The notes beneath the pieces were generated by a model. That model worked only from the letters and a program-made list of their open reading frames with translations. It made no database searches and was not told the DNA's origin. From Pezizomycotina sp. ARF18 (taxonomy: Eukaryota; Ascomycota), in contig AZLU01000009.1 of assembly GCA_002224055.1 (NCBI GenBank), positions 379,571-443,570 on the forward strand: a stretch of 64,000 nucleotides of DNA. Direction: 5' to 3'. How positions within the stretch are numbered: position 1 is the stretch's first letter; each line of letters opens with the position of its first letter. Shown here piece after piece: positions 25,504 to 36,800 of the stretch. Position numbers and translations under genes: made by a program.

Positions 25504-27355
25504 CTATTTCTTCAACCCAAGTTCCTCCAAGAAAGCATCCGAATTCGGTTCCCTTCCAAGGAACTCCTTAAGAATCTCCATCTCCTCAAGGCTACCTCCC
25601 CTCTCGAGGATAATCTTCCTGTACTTCCTCCCCATCTCCTTGTTCATCGGATCCTTCTTGAAAGCCGTGTAGAACATATCCTGGCTGAAAACTTCAGACC
25701 ACAAGTAGCCGTAATAACCCGCCGCGTACCCGCCGAATAAATGCGCGAAGCTACTCTGCCCTTGTCCGAACTTATCATCATCCATCCCGTCGAAGCCGCA
25801 GACTTCCCTGCGGAGCTTATTGTACGTCAACCGTCGAATCGAGGTTCTCATCCTGCGGGAGCGTAATGGTGTGGACTTTCATGTCGAAGAGTCCGAAGAA
25901 CAGCTGGCGGAGGTAGAACGTAGCCGCATTGACGTGCTTTGACGCCACGAGCTTCTTGATCAGATCGTCGGGAAGGGGTTCTTTGGTCTCGTAGTGCGAG
26001 GAGAAATTCTTCAACTGCTCGGGCTCCCAGCACCAGTTCTCGAGCATCTGCGAGGGGGCCTCGACGAAGTCACGAACGACGTTGGTGCCGTGGAAGCGCG
26101 AGTGGATGGTGCGAGAGACGAGGTCGTGGATGCCGTGTCCGAGCTCGTGGAACAGTGTGACGAGCTCGTCGTGCTTGAGCAACGTAGGCTTCGTCGGCGT
26201 CGGCTTTCCGAAGTTGCAGACGAGCGCGGTGGAAGGTAGTGGCGGGACTTGGAGTCCTTAGGATCCTTCAGGAAACCGGGGAGGAGGTTGAAGTTGGCGG
26301 CGTGGCCGTACTTCGACTCGCGGTGATGACGTCGAGGTACAGGTAACCGACGAACTCGCCGCCCATGTCTTCGCTGTCCAAACCTGGAAGACCTGGCAGC
26401 TCTCGTGCCAGCCCCTCTCGCCGTCGCCGATCTCGCCGCCTTCCATCTTGACGAACTCCAGGCCGAAGGAGTTCTCGAAGATGTTGAACATGCCGCGCAT
26501 GGCATTCTCGAGCGGGAGGTATTCGGCGATCTTGAGGTCGTCGACCTGGTATTCGGTCTCCGTGAGGAGCCTGTCGTAGTAGCGGTGGTCCCAGAGCGTG
26601 TAGGTACCGTCGAACTTCTCTCCCCTGCTTTCGACATCGTCCTGCTTGAGTTTCTTGAGCTTCTTCATCTCCTCGACACCGCCGGGAGCAAGTTTACTCT
26701 TGAGATCCGCTAGGAACTCGCTGACGATCTTCGGTTCTTGGCCATCTTGGGGTCTAGGCCGAAGGCGGCGTGGTTCTCAAAGCCGAGCAAGGCGGCCATT
26801 TGGCACGGAGACGGATTCCTTTATCGAAGAGTTCCAAGTTTTGTGGAACCTATAGAAGCGTGTTAGCTGAAATTAAAGATAAAAATACCCTCTCCTCAGG
26901 AAAAGCTTCTACATACCTTGTTCTCATTCCCAATGAAATCTTCTTCCTCGACTCAATTTTCTGAACATACTTCAGCGCCGGGGAACAGGTCCGGGTACCG
27001 CCTCGTCAAGAAGTACTTCTTCTGGCCATCCTGCTCTTCTGTCTTAAGATTTCCAGGGTATCCTGGGGAGGCCCTTCAGCTCGTCCGCGGTGAACCAGTA
27101 ACCGCCATTCTCCTCGTTGACGTTCTTCTGGAACTCGATGGCGATGGTAGAAAGTTCCTTCTTCATCTCCTTGAACTGCTTACGCTTGTCTTCGTCGAGG
27201 AGGAGACCGTTGCGGATGAAGTCCTTGTCCATCTTCTCGACCAGGCGCTGGCTCTCGGCGTCAAGGTTTTTCTGCCTGGACTCAGCGACGGCGTGGACGA
27301 GCTTGAAGACATCCTCGCGCATAGAGGATTCGATGGAGAATTCCTTCAAAATATC

Positions 27356-27387
<32 letters not shown>

Positions 27388-27759
27388 AGCAAAAGGTCTA
27401 ATTTTCAAAAAAGAGAATGTCTAAATTAATATCTCAGAAAGCAGTGACCTCAAAAAGGTGTAAGCTCTGAGCCAGTAAATACCTCAAGGAGCTTCTCTGC
27501 TTCGCTCGAAGCGTCCCTAATCTCTTATCCGTAGAAATGTGCTGGTAAAAGCCCAAAATATGGGAATCGCCGAAGTTGTTCTCATCCTGCGCCAACGGGA
27601 TGATGACGTTCTCAAACGTAGCATCCTCGGGCTTGATCTCCTTGACGAGCTTGTCCTGCAGAGCTCTGGACTTATCAATCAGCGCCTTCGCGGCCTCAAG
27701 CACCGTCTTGGCATCGTGCTTGAACGTCGGCGGCGCTGCGGGGCAGTTTTCGCGAACAT
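25504..27759 (-). CDS. M3-family zinc metallopeptidase (saccharolysin/thimet oligopeptidase type, fungal MepB/Prd1-like)
   Basis: An oligopeptidase that cleaves short peptides in the cytosol or mitochondrial intermembrane space. The zinc motif HELGH is at about 26149-26135. The third ligand lies in FVEAPSQMLENW, with the Glu codon at about 26062-26060. Other family segments follow in the right order: ILGFYQHISTDK, SSMREDVFKLV, NEENGGYWFTADEL, LWDHRYYDRLL, SKYGHAANFNLL, HTITLPQDEN and the C-terminal AHLFGGYAAGYYGYLWSEVF. Two introns fit GT-AG rules: 27344-27482 (containing a 29-nt A run on the plus strand) and 26850-26916. The start at 27759 (MFAKTAP...) gives about 680 residues, normal for the family. 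The same frame is open upstream to about 28227 with a hydrophobic stretch, so a longer mitochondrial form is possible. About ten one-base frame changes interrupt the gene (for example near 27735, 27520, 27045, 26375, 26230 and 25850), mostly looking like a missing base. The stop is TAG at 25504-25506. The family call is secure. Confidence 0.93.
27356..27384 (+). repeat. Poly(A) run inside the first M3 intron
   Basis: 29 A residues on the plus strand, i.e. a T run on the coding strand just upstream of the 3' splice site at 27344. It may act as an extended polypyrimidine tract. Confidence 0.9.
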
Positions 27760-28872
27760 GCTTAGCGTCGTTATACTTCTGCTGGTGATAATAGTAGAAT
27801 CTGCTGTAGCAGTAGTAATAGTTGTCGTTACAGAAGTGTAAATAGAGCTCGAGAGCGAAGACAGGTGTTGTCTGTATTTTGCGGGAATCTGCGTCGTCGC
27901 CGGACGGAACGGGAGGAGGATGCGTGACAGCCTCTGTGGGAGGGAAGCGGTTACTGCCACTTTGTAGTCTGAGAGTGGACGGGAAGAGTACAGGTGGATA
28001 GCGGACAGGAGAACGAGGAAAGAAACAAAGAGAGTTAGGAAGGAGACGTATTGAAAGATGCTTGAAGAAGATGGTAGAAATTGCCCTCTCTTCTTCGTTG
28101 TCCTCTTGGCTGTTCGGGTTGTAATTCTGGTGAGAGGGTTTTCTGAGCAACTTTCATGGTGGGGTTGGCGGAGGATCGAGAAAAAAAGGCTAAGAGAAAA
28201 AATTAGCTGCCCCACCTTCCTATGCAAGAATTCGTAGAGGATGGATACCTGCGGGGTATTAAATCGACAACGGTAGATAGATGCGAAGAAGCAGTCAAAT
28301 AGAACGGACTAGGCCTATGAAGCGGATTTTTAGAAGGACTTCACTCTGAATGATCCAATAGAATGAATATCACGATGGTAATCGACATTGTATTTCGAAA
28401 TGTTTTAATCTAAAGCTTCATAGAACTTATACGGCATCCAGCAAGCTTCAATTTATATTAGCTACTCAGTACCTAAGGTCCTTGTGGAACGGTTGTCCTT
28501 TGATGAAGGTCTATACCGTGTTTCTGCTGCGACGCCTGAAAAGGTAAGCGATGTCGGGGTTGCACAAGTGCCTAAATATTTGTGCGCTACTTACCAATGG
28601 CTCGGGGAAATAAAACGTCAAATTTCCTGTACTCCACCTCCTGAGGATACACTCATTTTACTCGTCCCATTGAAGCAAAAGTCAAATTAAAGTAAAGGGT
28701 ACTAGTATTCGCTGCAGTTCTAGAGAATCTACTTGTTTTCTATTGATGAAACACGGTATTATCATCATGTTTCTGTACATGTCTAGAGATTTTAATCCGT
28801 TAAATCTATACCTGACTCGCTAAGAATTGACGTAAACCAAAAAAAAAAAAAAAAAAATTTAAGGTAAGAGAA
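27760..28872. other. Upstream region of the M3 gene and downstream region of the F-box gene
   Basis: 27760-28230 is open in two minus-strand frames leading into the M3 gene and is Ser/Thr-rich with one hydrophobic stretch. It may be a 5' leader or an N-terminal extension. 28230-28860 shows nothing recognisable apart from a 19-nt A run at 28839-28857, just downstream of the F-box gene stop. Confidence 0.5.
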
Positions 28873-30431
28873 TCAAGCCGCTGATGCATCGCGCCTGCTC
28901 CTACCCAGCGGCACCAACTCCTTCCTATATACCAAATCGTGATAGTACATCGACTTTCCCACGTAATCGTCAAACCTCCACCCGTCAACATCCTCCCCGG
29001 CGAACCTCAATGATACTACCGCCCCTTCTAATCCGCATACACCTTCCTCCCTCCGCCACCCGCATTCGTAGCTAGCGAGTATATACCGCTCCTGGACGTG
29101 GCGTCGCCGTGCTGCACGTAAACGCTAGAATTCTGCTTAAATGTCCTCGGCTCCTCCCCGCGGAACGAGCCCGACGGCCGCCGGATGTCGTAGACATCAG
29201 AATGGAATACGAGCTCCCGCCGCAGAGCAACTGCGACGACGTCGGTGACGTTTGGAGGACGGAGTATATCGGCTCCCCGTGGCGCTGGGGTCTTTCAGCG
29301 TCATTGTTGCTTTATCCGGACCGGTGCGGAGGTCGTATAGGCGTGTGCAGCCGTCGTACCAGCCGCTCGCGAAAATATTGTTGCTGCCGTTGTAGAGGTG
29401 CGATATCCCGCAGACGGAGTTGACGCTCATGGGGTAGAGGTGCCCGTCGGACGCGGGTATCAGCAGGGATTTACGGAAGGTGCTGTGCAGCGTGCCGTTT
29501 TCGCGGATGCGGAATACGTCCATGCTTTCTTTGCAGCCTACAGCGGCGGTATCTTTTGATAGGAAGTAGAGCACCACGGGCGGGAAGTTAGTTCCCCTGC
29601 GGCGACGGGAAGAATCGGTGTTGATGCGTCAATTTGATCAGATGTGGGTAGCTGGTGGATGATAAACCGAATGAACGTATAGCGTTGATTCTGCTATTCT
29701 CGCGTGTTGTAAGAACGATACCGTCACACCTGCTCGACGAGACGATCTCCTGCGGTTCGTTCCCGTCATATCCAAAGCTCTGAAGGGTTTCTACGTCGCT
29801 CTCGCCGGACAGCTGTAGCAGTCTCAAGCTACCGCTTATCCTCGACACAAGCACCGTATACCCTTCTTCATCCGTATTATTCTCTAGCAGTGTATACCAG
29901 AAATATCATCCACGCCAGGTTGATCCGGCCCGGTTTCCTTAAACACCCTTGTTACGGTGCCAGCATCATCCCCATGGGGGTCTATTATCGCGATATCAGT
30001 GCCGACGCCAGCGGCGACAAGATCCGCGTTGTTAAACTCGCTATCCCGCACGTCCAAGGCTGGCGTACAACCATTGTCTGCTGGCCGGGTTGCCGCGCTG
30101 GTCGGCGCTGTTGACGCCGCCGGTTCCCCCGCAAGCTCGGCCCCCAGTTCAAACCCTGCTGCTGCGCGGCGATGCTCTCGTCGACCCATTCCGTCTTCCG
30201 CACGAAAGAGCGTCGAACCAGTTTAGTTCTAGCTGGCTAGACGCCCGCGCGACCGATAGCCAATCCGTCTTTTTAGGCGGTAAGTTGGCGACCGAGTGAT
30301 GCAGTAGAATATGGAAGGGTAGCGCGTCTTGACGAAGAGAGGTAACCGAGGGAGTTAATTATCGCGTTGAGATCTGTTCGATCGCTTCGAGTGTTAGTGA
30401 AGTGAAACCTTTACTATTTCCCCCCCCCCCC

Positions 30432-30467
<36 letters not shown>

Positions 30468-30887
30468 CTCAGATGGGGCAAAAAGAAAGAAAAATCATAC
30501 GCCGCGAAGTCCTCGACAGGGAAATATACGGCGACAGGTTCTCCGAAAGGTCTTCCCTGGCGTCGTAACCATCGGTCAACGAATCGGGAAACCGCGAGAG
30601 GTGGCTGAAGATGTTATCGGAGAACAGATCTGGAGGCAAATTCGACAGCGACGGCCTCGCTAAGTGAGCACCTACCGCTGCATCCTCCTCCCCTCCCCAT
30701 TCCCCCGTTCCGGTTGATAGCCGTTGCTAATATCGCCGTTAGCTGTCATTGATGGGAAAAACCAGTAGTAGTATGATCGATTGGATGAAGTAATTGCATT
30801 GACCGATGATGGCAGCGGGTTGAATGACCTTCCGAAGTTGTTTTCAGCGGTGATTATTATTGTGTCGGGAACCGGCTGTTGAGTCAT
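28873..30887 (-). CDS. F-box/WD40-repeat protein
   Basis: Probably a substrate receptor of an SCF ubiquitin ligase: the F-box would bind Skp1 and the WD40 propeller would bind targets. The likely start is the ATG at 30887 (MTQQPVPDTIIIT...), giving a disordered leader of about 75 residues. An F-box follows at about 30655-30560 (LSNLPPDLFSDNIFSHLSRF, then ISLSRTSRRM). The C-terminal part contains propeller-like strands, clearest at about 29395-29340 (IFASGWYDGCTRLYDLRTG) and near 29175 (DVYDIRRPSG). The protein ends ...RSRRDASAA at 28873. An intron is likely between about 30500 and 30330, because a C13/A30 run sits there; its exact borders are not clear. Several one-base frame changes are needed (near 30675, 30140, 29880, 29580, 29260 and 29030). 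Total length is about 600 residues. The F-box and one WD repeat are convincing. The number of blades and the substrate are unknown. Confidence 0.75.
30420..30462 (+). repeat. Compound C13-A30 run
   Basis: Thirteen C residues directly followed by thirty A residues, probably in an intron of the F-box gene. It resembles the C10-A7-T35 run at 13683. Confidence 0.85.
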
Positions 30888-31800
30888 GCTGGGTAAGTAA
30901 GGGAGAGTTTCTTTTCTTACTTTTTTTGCTGTTTGTCGGAGATTTGATTTGTGATTGTCCCGGGGAAAATCTGGTGTCGAAATGAGAAATGACGCAAAGT
31001 AGCAGTAAAAAGAAACCCCTGGGGAAAAAAAAAAAAAAAAAAAAAAGGGAAGGCAAGCAAGCAATAATCACCCTGTGCAAGGCAATGTAAGTAGAGGTAA
31101 GAGGAAGGAGAAGACTTGGCCACCTTGAAGCGAGGTCAACACCAAAAGTTCAGCTCACGAAAGAAAAGGATACGACAATCAACTTTTTATTTTACGAGAT
31201 TACGAGATGGTACTCGGAGGATGGAAGAGTTGCCCCACCGCAACACCGCAAGACGGACATTTACAGATAAATGATAGGACGATACGGTTGTCAGCAACTT
31301 CAGGCGGATTGCCTATTTGTTCGGTCGCCGATTTTTGTGCTGGGATCCGAGGGAGCATTTACCACCGTACGCAGGGATTCATACAAGCCACAAGACAAGG
31401 ACAGGGAAACCCTAGGGATCCAAAATTTTGATATTCTGGCAAGTTCAATCACGACGTATGAGCGTATTCTCACTGAGGAGTAAAAAAAAGCAGGTAGTTG
31501 AAATCGCTTAAAGCTTCAAGCTCTAGTTACCGAAAGAAAAATGAAAAGAATGACCCATCCTTCGCCGTTTGTTGAAATCATGGAAAAAAAAAAAAATGTA
31601 GAACTGAATAGGCTAAATAATACGTTAAAAGAGAGAAAATGATAAAACTCTAAGGGGAATTAGAGAAAGGGAAAAACAACGATCCTTGAATCAGTTGAGG
31701 TCCCACAGTGATAAAAGTAAAACGATTAAAGTAGTCAGCAAAGTGCGTCATTGTTCCTTTAATCAGCACGTTGCATGGGGTTAATATATGTATATCCATT
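30888..31800. other. Intergenic region between CSN1 and the F-box gene
   Basis: This should hold the 3' end of CSN1 and the promoter of the F-box gene, both on the minus strand. It has a 22-nt A run at 31025-31046. 31200-31480 is open on the plus strand in two frames but has no recognisable motif, so I do not call a gene there. Confidence 0.55.
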
Positions 31801-33348
31801 TTACCCGCGTTCTGACAGGACGCGTTGCTGCTTTGCGCTTTGACCTCCAGGCCCGCCCTTAGGATGTTCATCCTCATTAAACGGAGCCTCGCGTCTGTTC
31901 GTACTTCTTCGCCATTTCCAAAGTGCCTTTGTGAACAGATGCTCGGAGCTGAGTTTCCTTCGATTTGACAAGCTAGATTTTTTTTTTTTGGATAAGAAAG
32001 ATAATAGGTTAGCTTGGTTGTACGATAAGACACATAAATGCGAAAAGGGTCAAACATGGTGAAGTGAAATCCATCACGTCATGTCTTACCCTGTTTTGAG
32101 TATCAATCCTCGCCTTTAGAATGTCCTTCTCAATCAAGATAACCAGCTCCTTCTCCATCTGCTCTTCGCTGGCGTCAAAGGCTTTAGACATGCTGTCAAG
32201 TGTGACGCAACTGAAAGGGACGAAGTACTGACGATGCTTTTCGTCCTGATCTTATCATAGATGGCTTCTACGTGCTTGCTCAGGAATACGTCAAGCAGGT
32301 AATCATTCTTGTACGAATCCAAGATCTGCAGGCACTCCCCATACTTCGCCGTGTGGAAGGCCGCGATGGCCCTGCGGATGTGCGGCTCGAGCTCCAAAAA
32401 GTTGCGGAAGCTGGTGTTGTCTAGGACCTCGCTCTTGAGCATCGAGCGGTCCATGGAAGCCAAGGCGCAGAGGCCACCGTAGATGGCGACGTCGTTTGCG
32501 CTGGCAACCTCAGAGTACGCACCGCCGGGGTCGTAAGCGTCGTCGGGGTGGTTATAAAAGTGCGGGCGGCATCTAGGAATGAGCCGTTGGCGAGCTGGGA
32601 GATGCCCGTGGCGACGGTGACCTTGGCCTGGTGAGCTTTGATATCGTCGTCTGTCCGGAGGTGGTTGCGGATTTTGGCGACATTGGACGAAACGGAGTGT
32701 AGTTCCCTTGCTCGATGGATACTAAGACGAGGGAGAGGACATATCTAGGACGTGCTTCGGCGTGGTGCAATAGTCTCGCATACGGCTATAAGATTTGAAC
32801 GCCGAGCCAGGTCACCAATGGCATAATAGTGGTTTCCAAGCTCTTCGTGGCCAGCCTAGAAAAAGCAACAAAAGATATTAAACTTGCTCTTTTATACCAT
32901 ATGAGGGAATGAGGCGGTGGCGTACCTAATACTCTCTTTGATCAATATTCTTGTAGGATTTAAGCTCGGCCTCTAGCTTTTCAGTCTTGAGCCTGACACT
33001 CTTCAAGGTGCGTCGATCCATTCATCGTCTGGTTTCGCATCAGGGTCTCCGGGCGCAACCTGAGCTAGCCCCGTCACGGCGACTTTGTAGCTGTTCACAT
33101 CCTGAGAGTTTTCTTGAGGGTGGATATTGCCGATTGGAAAAGCTTCGGTCGCAAGTGCGGGCAATGGTGAGCCCGATGAACAGCAGGCGGGCTTATTCGC
33201 TCATGTCCTACAGTTTCGAAAAGCAAAAAGAGAGAAAAAAGAAGGCAAGTGTTACTAATCATCTGGCGCTGTGCTTCCTTCAAGGCGACATTTCGGGATA
33301 AAGGTTGACTTCCGTTCCTCCAGCTCCGATAAGATCCTCAGAAGACAT
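31801..33348 (-). CDS. csn1: COP9 signalosome complex subunit 1 (CSN1/GPS1), PCI-domain protein
   Basis: A subunit of the COP9 signalosome, which removes Nedd8 from cullins and so controls SCF-type ubiquitin ligases. Segments match CSN1 in order: KTEKLEAELKSYKN then LIKESIR; AGHEELGNHYYAIGDLA; SYSRMRDYCTTPKHVLDM; SIEQGNYTP; LASMDRSMLKSEVLDN then FLELEPHIRRAIAAFHTAKY; ILDSYKNDYLLDVFL; and the PCI-domain end MSKAFDASEEQMEKELVILI then KARIDTQN. The start MSSEDLIGAGGTEVN is the ATG at 33348. Introns fit 33208-33255, 32856-32925 and 31973-32089. About 440 residues are encoded, slightly short for the family. Frame changes occur at several places (for example near 33290, 33020, 32940, 32800 and 32215), so the precise C-terminus is uncertain; I give the stop at 31801 as the likeliest. 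The neighbouring F-box gene on the same strand belongs to the same regulatory pathway. Confidence 0.9.
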
Positions 33349-33653
33349 CGGGAAGAAACGGGAGGGATTTCAAAAACCAAATACGTAGTTTCTAATAGTT
33401 GTAGGCCGTAGTGAGCGTATGTCGTGTGAATCGTGGTGGTAGTGAGGTTGAGATTGTTAGGAATTCGAAAGGTTTGTGCTACAGTTATTATTTAGCTGGA
33501 AGAAGCATTATTTTTTGAGGAGTCAAAAGCCTTCTTGCTATAGACGCCTTAAGCTGAGAAAAATAACACATAACAAAAGCGCGTGGGGGGAGAGATGATA
33601 GATATAATGGCTTTCAGAGATCTTATCTAATCAAAGATCTAATCAAAGAAAAC

Positions 33654-33871
33654 TTATCTCGCCAAGCAACTTCGGTATTCCGAACAATTCACTAAGCACC
33701 CAGTAAATTGTGCTGTAATATTTATTATTTTTAATTTATTTTCACGCTGCTGAAATTAGCTTATCTCGCCAAGCAACTTTCGGTTCATTCCGAACAATTC
33801 ACTAAGACACCCCAGTAAATTGTGCTGTAAATTTATTATTTTAATTTATTTTTCACGCTGCTGAAATTAGC
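33654..33871 (+). repeat. Tandem duplication of a ~107/111-bp unit
   Basis: Copy 1 is 33654-33760 and copy 2 is 33761-33871, directly adjacent. Both begin TTATCTCGCCAAGCAACTT and end CACGCTGCTGAAATTAGC. Differences are almost all small insertions or deletions, many in short runs of one base; I see hardly any plain substitution. A shorter 12-bp direct repeat (ATCTAATCAAAG) lies just upstream at about 33624-33648. Confidence 0.95.
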
Positions 33872-36800
33872 TGCAATTAGTTAAACCCCCCAAAACATTC
33901 CCGACGTGATCACCAAAAAATACTTCAACATGCAAGCCTGCGGTATTTATCAAAAAAAAACCCTCTTTGTCTTTAATCATGGGTCATTCTTTTATCAAAG
34001 CAGTTATTGAATTATCAGAACGGTTCTGGAGTCTGTTCGGACGGGGGTTTTTTCAGTAGGCAACGGATTGAATTCTGGTGAGTGGGGTCGTACGACACGA
34101 CTGCTCTACAAAAGTGGTTCGTTGCGCCGAGAGCGCTCTTCAAGGTTCCGGAAAGTGGACTGCTAATGAATAAAGTAAAAAAAAACAGCGCAAGGTCAAA
34201 TCCAGAGTGGAAAAAAAAGGGGGGGCGGGCTCTAATAGCGCTTTATAACCTGATCGAATGGAGCTCATCAACCAGACCCAGTATATTTCCTGTTTTATTG
34301 AAAAATATATGCACGTACGCAGGAAAAAGTTCGTGACGCCAGGAAAACAAGAGGAAACGAGATTAAACGCAAAATGAGAGAAAAGAGGAGATCCTCCCGA
34401 TTCCGCTGTTGGTGGTTTTTGGCGTGGTTTAGTGGCGTTTTTTCAATAGGCGAGAACGAGGTGATTATCGCAAGCCACCTCCATGCCAGCCCCCATCACC
34501 AACTACCACCACCTTGCCTCCGCAGCAACGCTATCCGTCCCTTGCTGGGAAGGCACGGGATCCAACACACAGCGGTACTGCGGCTCAGCGGGAAGAAAGA
34601 GAATCTACCATTTTTTTTTTACCGTTATGAGGAAATAGGATCGCCCCGCCTTCATTTGTTCTCGCTAATGATATTCGTCACTCGATGATTTACTCGGTAC
34701 GTATAATAGGGCTGGTTTTGAGAAGAGTGACGGATCTCCAGTCTTTTTTTCCTCATTTTCTTCATCATCAACCAACTTTTTTTCTGAGATCTCCAAGGAA
34801 AGGGAGGAAAGTGAGCTCACGAATATAGTCTTTCTTCATCCAGTTACCTTTTGTGGTCTCGGGCGGGCATCATGATGCATGAGACTCGGAAGCTTTTCTC
34901 CAAAGCATCTTTGATCATCCCAATGCTTTGAAAATCTTGAAGTTGACTATACATCTGCGGCAGAGTCAGCGACTGAGACTGACATGATAACGAGAACAGA
35001 GAAAAATAACAGAAAGGCGACGAGACCTAGAAGGAATCTATTTTAAAAGAACGAAAAATATAATACAAAAACCTTGCTGGTGATGTTCAAAGGGGCGAGG
35101 GATTAAAGAAATACCCAGCCTAGCATCTGCAGGTGATCGGCATCATCACTAGCGGCTGTTTGAGAAGTTGGATAGGATACGCAATTAAATAAAAAACGAA
35201 CGCCCTTGTTGAAAAGGGTCTGCTCCAAAAAAGATCTCACACCACCAACCGTATCAAAGCGGCATTGCTTCGGAGGCGTCGATCGATAGGAGGAGAGGCA
35301 CAGAGGTGCGTCTATCATTCTTTAATAATTCACACTTTTCTCCGTTATATTCCAGTTCCTAAAGGCTGATCAGCGATCAGTCTGCGAAAACAGGCGGGAT
35401 GTGCGTTGACGTAGCAGAGGAAGAAAAAGGCGAGAAGATTAATATTATAATCGTCCAACAACTTGAAGGCCTAACAGTACGCTGCTTTGTTCTTTTAAAA
35501 AAACTTATTATCGAATCACGAATCAATCGTTTTACAAGCTTTGGGGCGCAGAGCGAAAGTCTTTTTGCGACAACAGATCGGATTTTTTCCATTTTATATT
35601 TTTCTTCATGCTTTCTTTTTGTCTTGGGTCTTGACACGAGCTTTTCAAGAAGAGAAGGTTGACGTTGAGCTTGACACGTGTGTTTAGAACTTTCAGGGAA
35701 GGAACGGTAAGCCCGTTTCGACACATCAAGCTGATTCAGACCCGTTGTAACATTCGACAACGGAAAGGGATCTTGCATGCCCGTCTACACCTGACCGGGA
35801 GGAAGGAGCTTTCGATGGTTAATTGCATGGGTCAAGTATATTCCGCTGTGCTCTGCATCTTTCCCTACGCAAAGCCTTCTGCTATTGAAGTTTGAATTAG
35901 ATGATCCTGACTTTTGTTGATTCTATCCGAGCGCTTTTAAGGTAATCGATTGGACCGATCGTTTGTTCGTAACATTTCCCTTCCCGCCGCCCCTCACGAA
36001 ACCAACCTGCAGAATAAAACAAACAAACAATCTGCGTAGTATCCGACAAAGAGGTCCATGCTGATTCATTTGCATTTAATATATTCTGTGCGCCTTTGTC
36101 GCCAGGCTTCTATTTGCAATCTTTCCCCTCTTATCAAATCGATTTTTGACCTGACAGGTAAAAAAGACAACATCCTTTCCTGTTCGTTTTCTTTTCTTTT
36201 TCCTGTTTTTTTGCGTGATAGCGTCGGAGGGGAGGGGAAAAAAGGAAATATAATTCGCTCCTTTGCCTTTTCTTACTTTCCTCCCTGGCAGTCAATCAAT
36301 CAAAAAACAATGTACTAATTTTTCTTTTCTATCAAAATATTGAAAAGAACGGGTCCCTTCCAATCCGCCCTCATATATATAAGCCATTCTCTTTCGGTCC
36401 ATTTCTCTATTAATTTTCTCTTCTTGCGTATCTGTCTAACTTTTATTGAAGTTTATATTTTATTATTTTATTTTCATCGAAACAATACTCTCTTTGGACG
36501 AAATCTTAAAAAAAAAAAAACGGACGCCTCCACTGGTGTCTGCCAGCTTCGTCCGCCCCTCCAATTGCTTGCCCACGAGGAAATTGCGTGCGCGCCAAAA
36601 AGGGACTAGAGAAAAGCTGGGGAAAGCCAGTAGGAGCTCAAGATCTTGGAAGTGAGAACCACGGGACAAACATATTGGTTTCCTGCTTCTTCTGTTGATC
36701 CTTTTTACTTTGTATAAAAAGAAACGTATATTATTTACCGTTTTTCTACTTCGCAGAGGTGAGTGAGTTCAAGGTTGTCTCTCAATATACAATTCATTTT

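Noticed and set aside
25504-27759. Programmed frameshifting in the M3 gene
   Set aside because: There are too many sites, no shared slippery motif or stem-loop is evident, and unrelated genes in the window show the same problem.
29905-29930. CAGGTTGATCC-like match to the start of small-subunit rRNA
   Set aside because: Only about ten bases agree, it sits inside the F-box/WD40 coding sequence, and no rRNA follows.
31200-31490. Small plus-strand gene between CSN1 and the F-box gene
   Set aside because: Two overlapping frames are open but no motif, start context or splice signal supports either.
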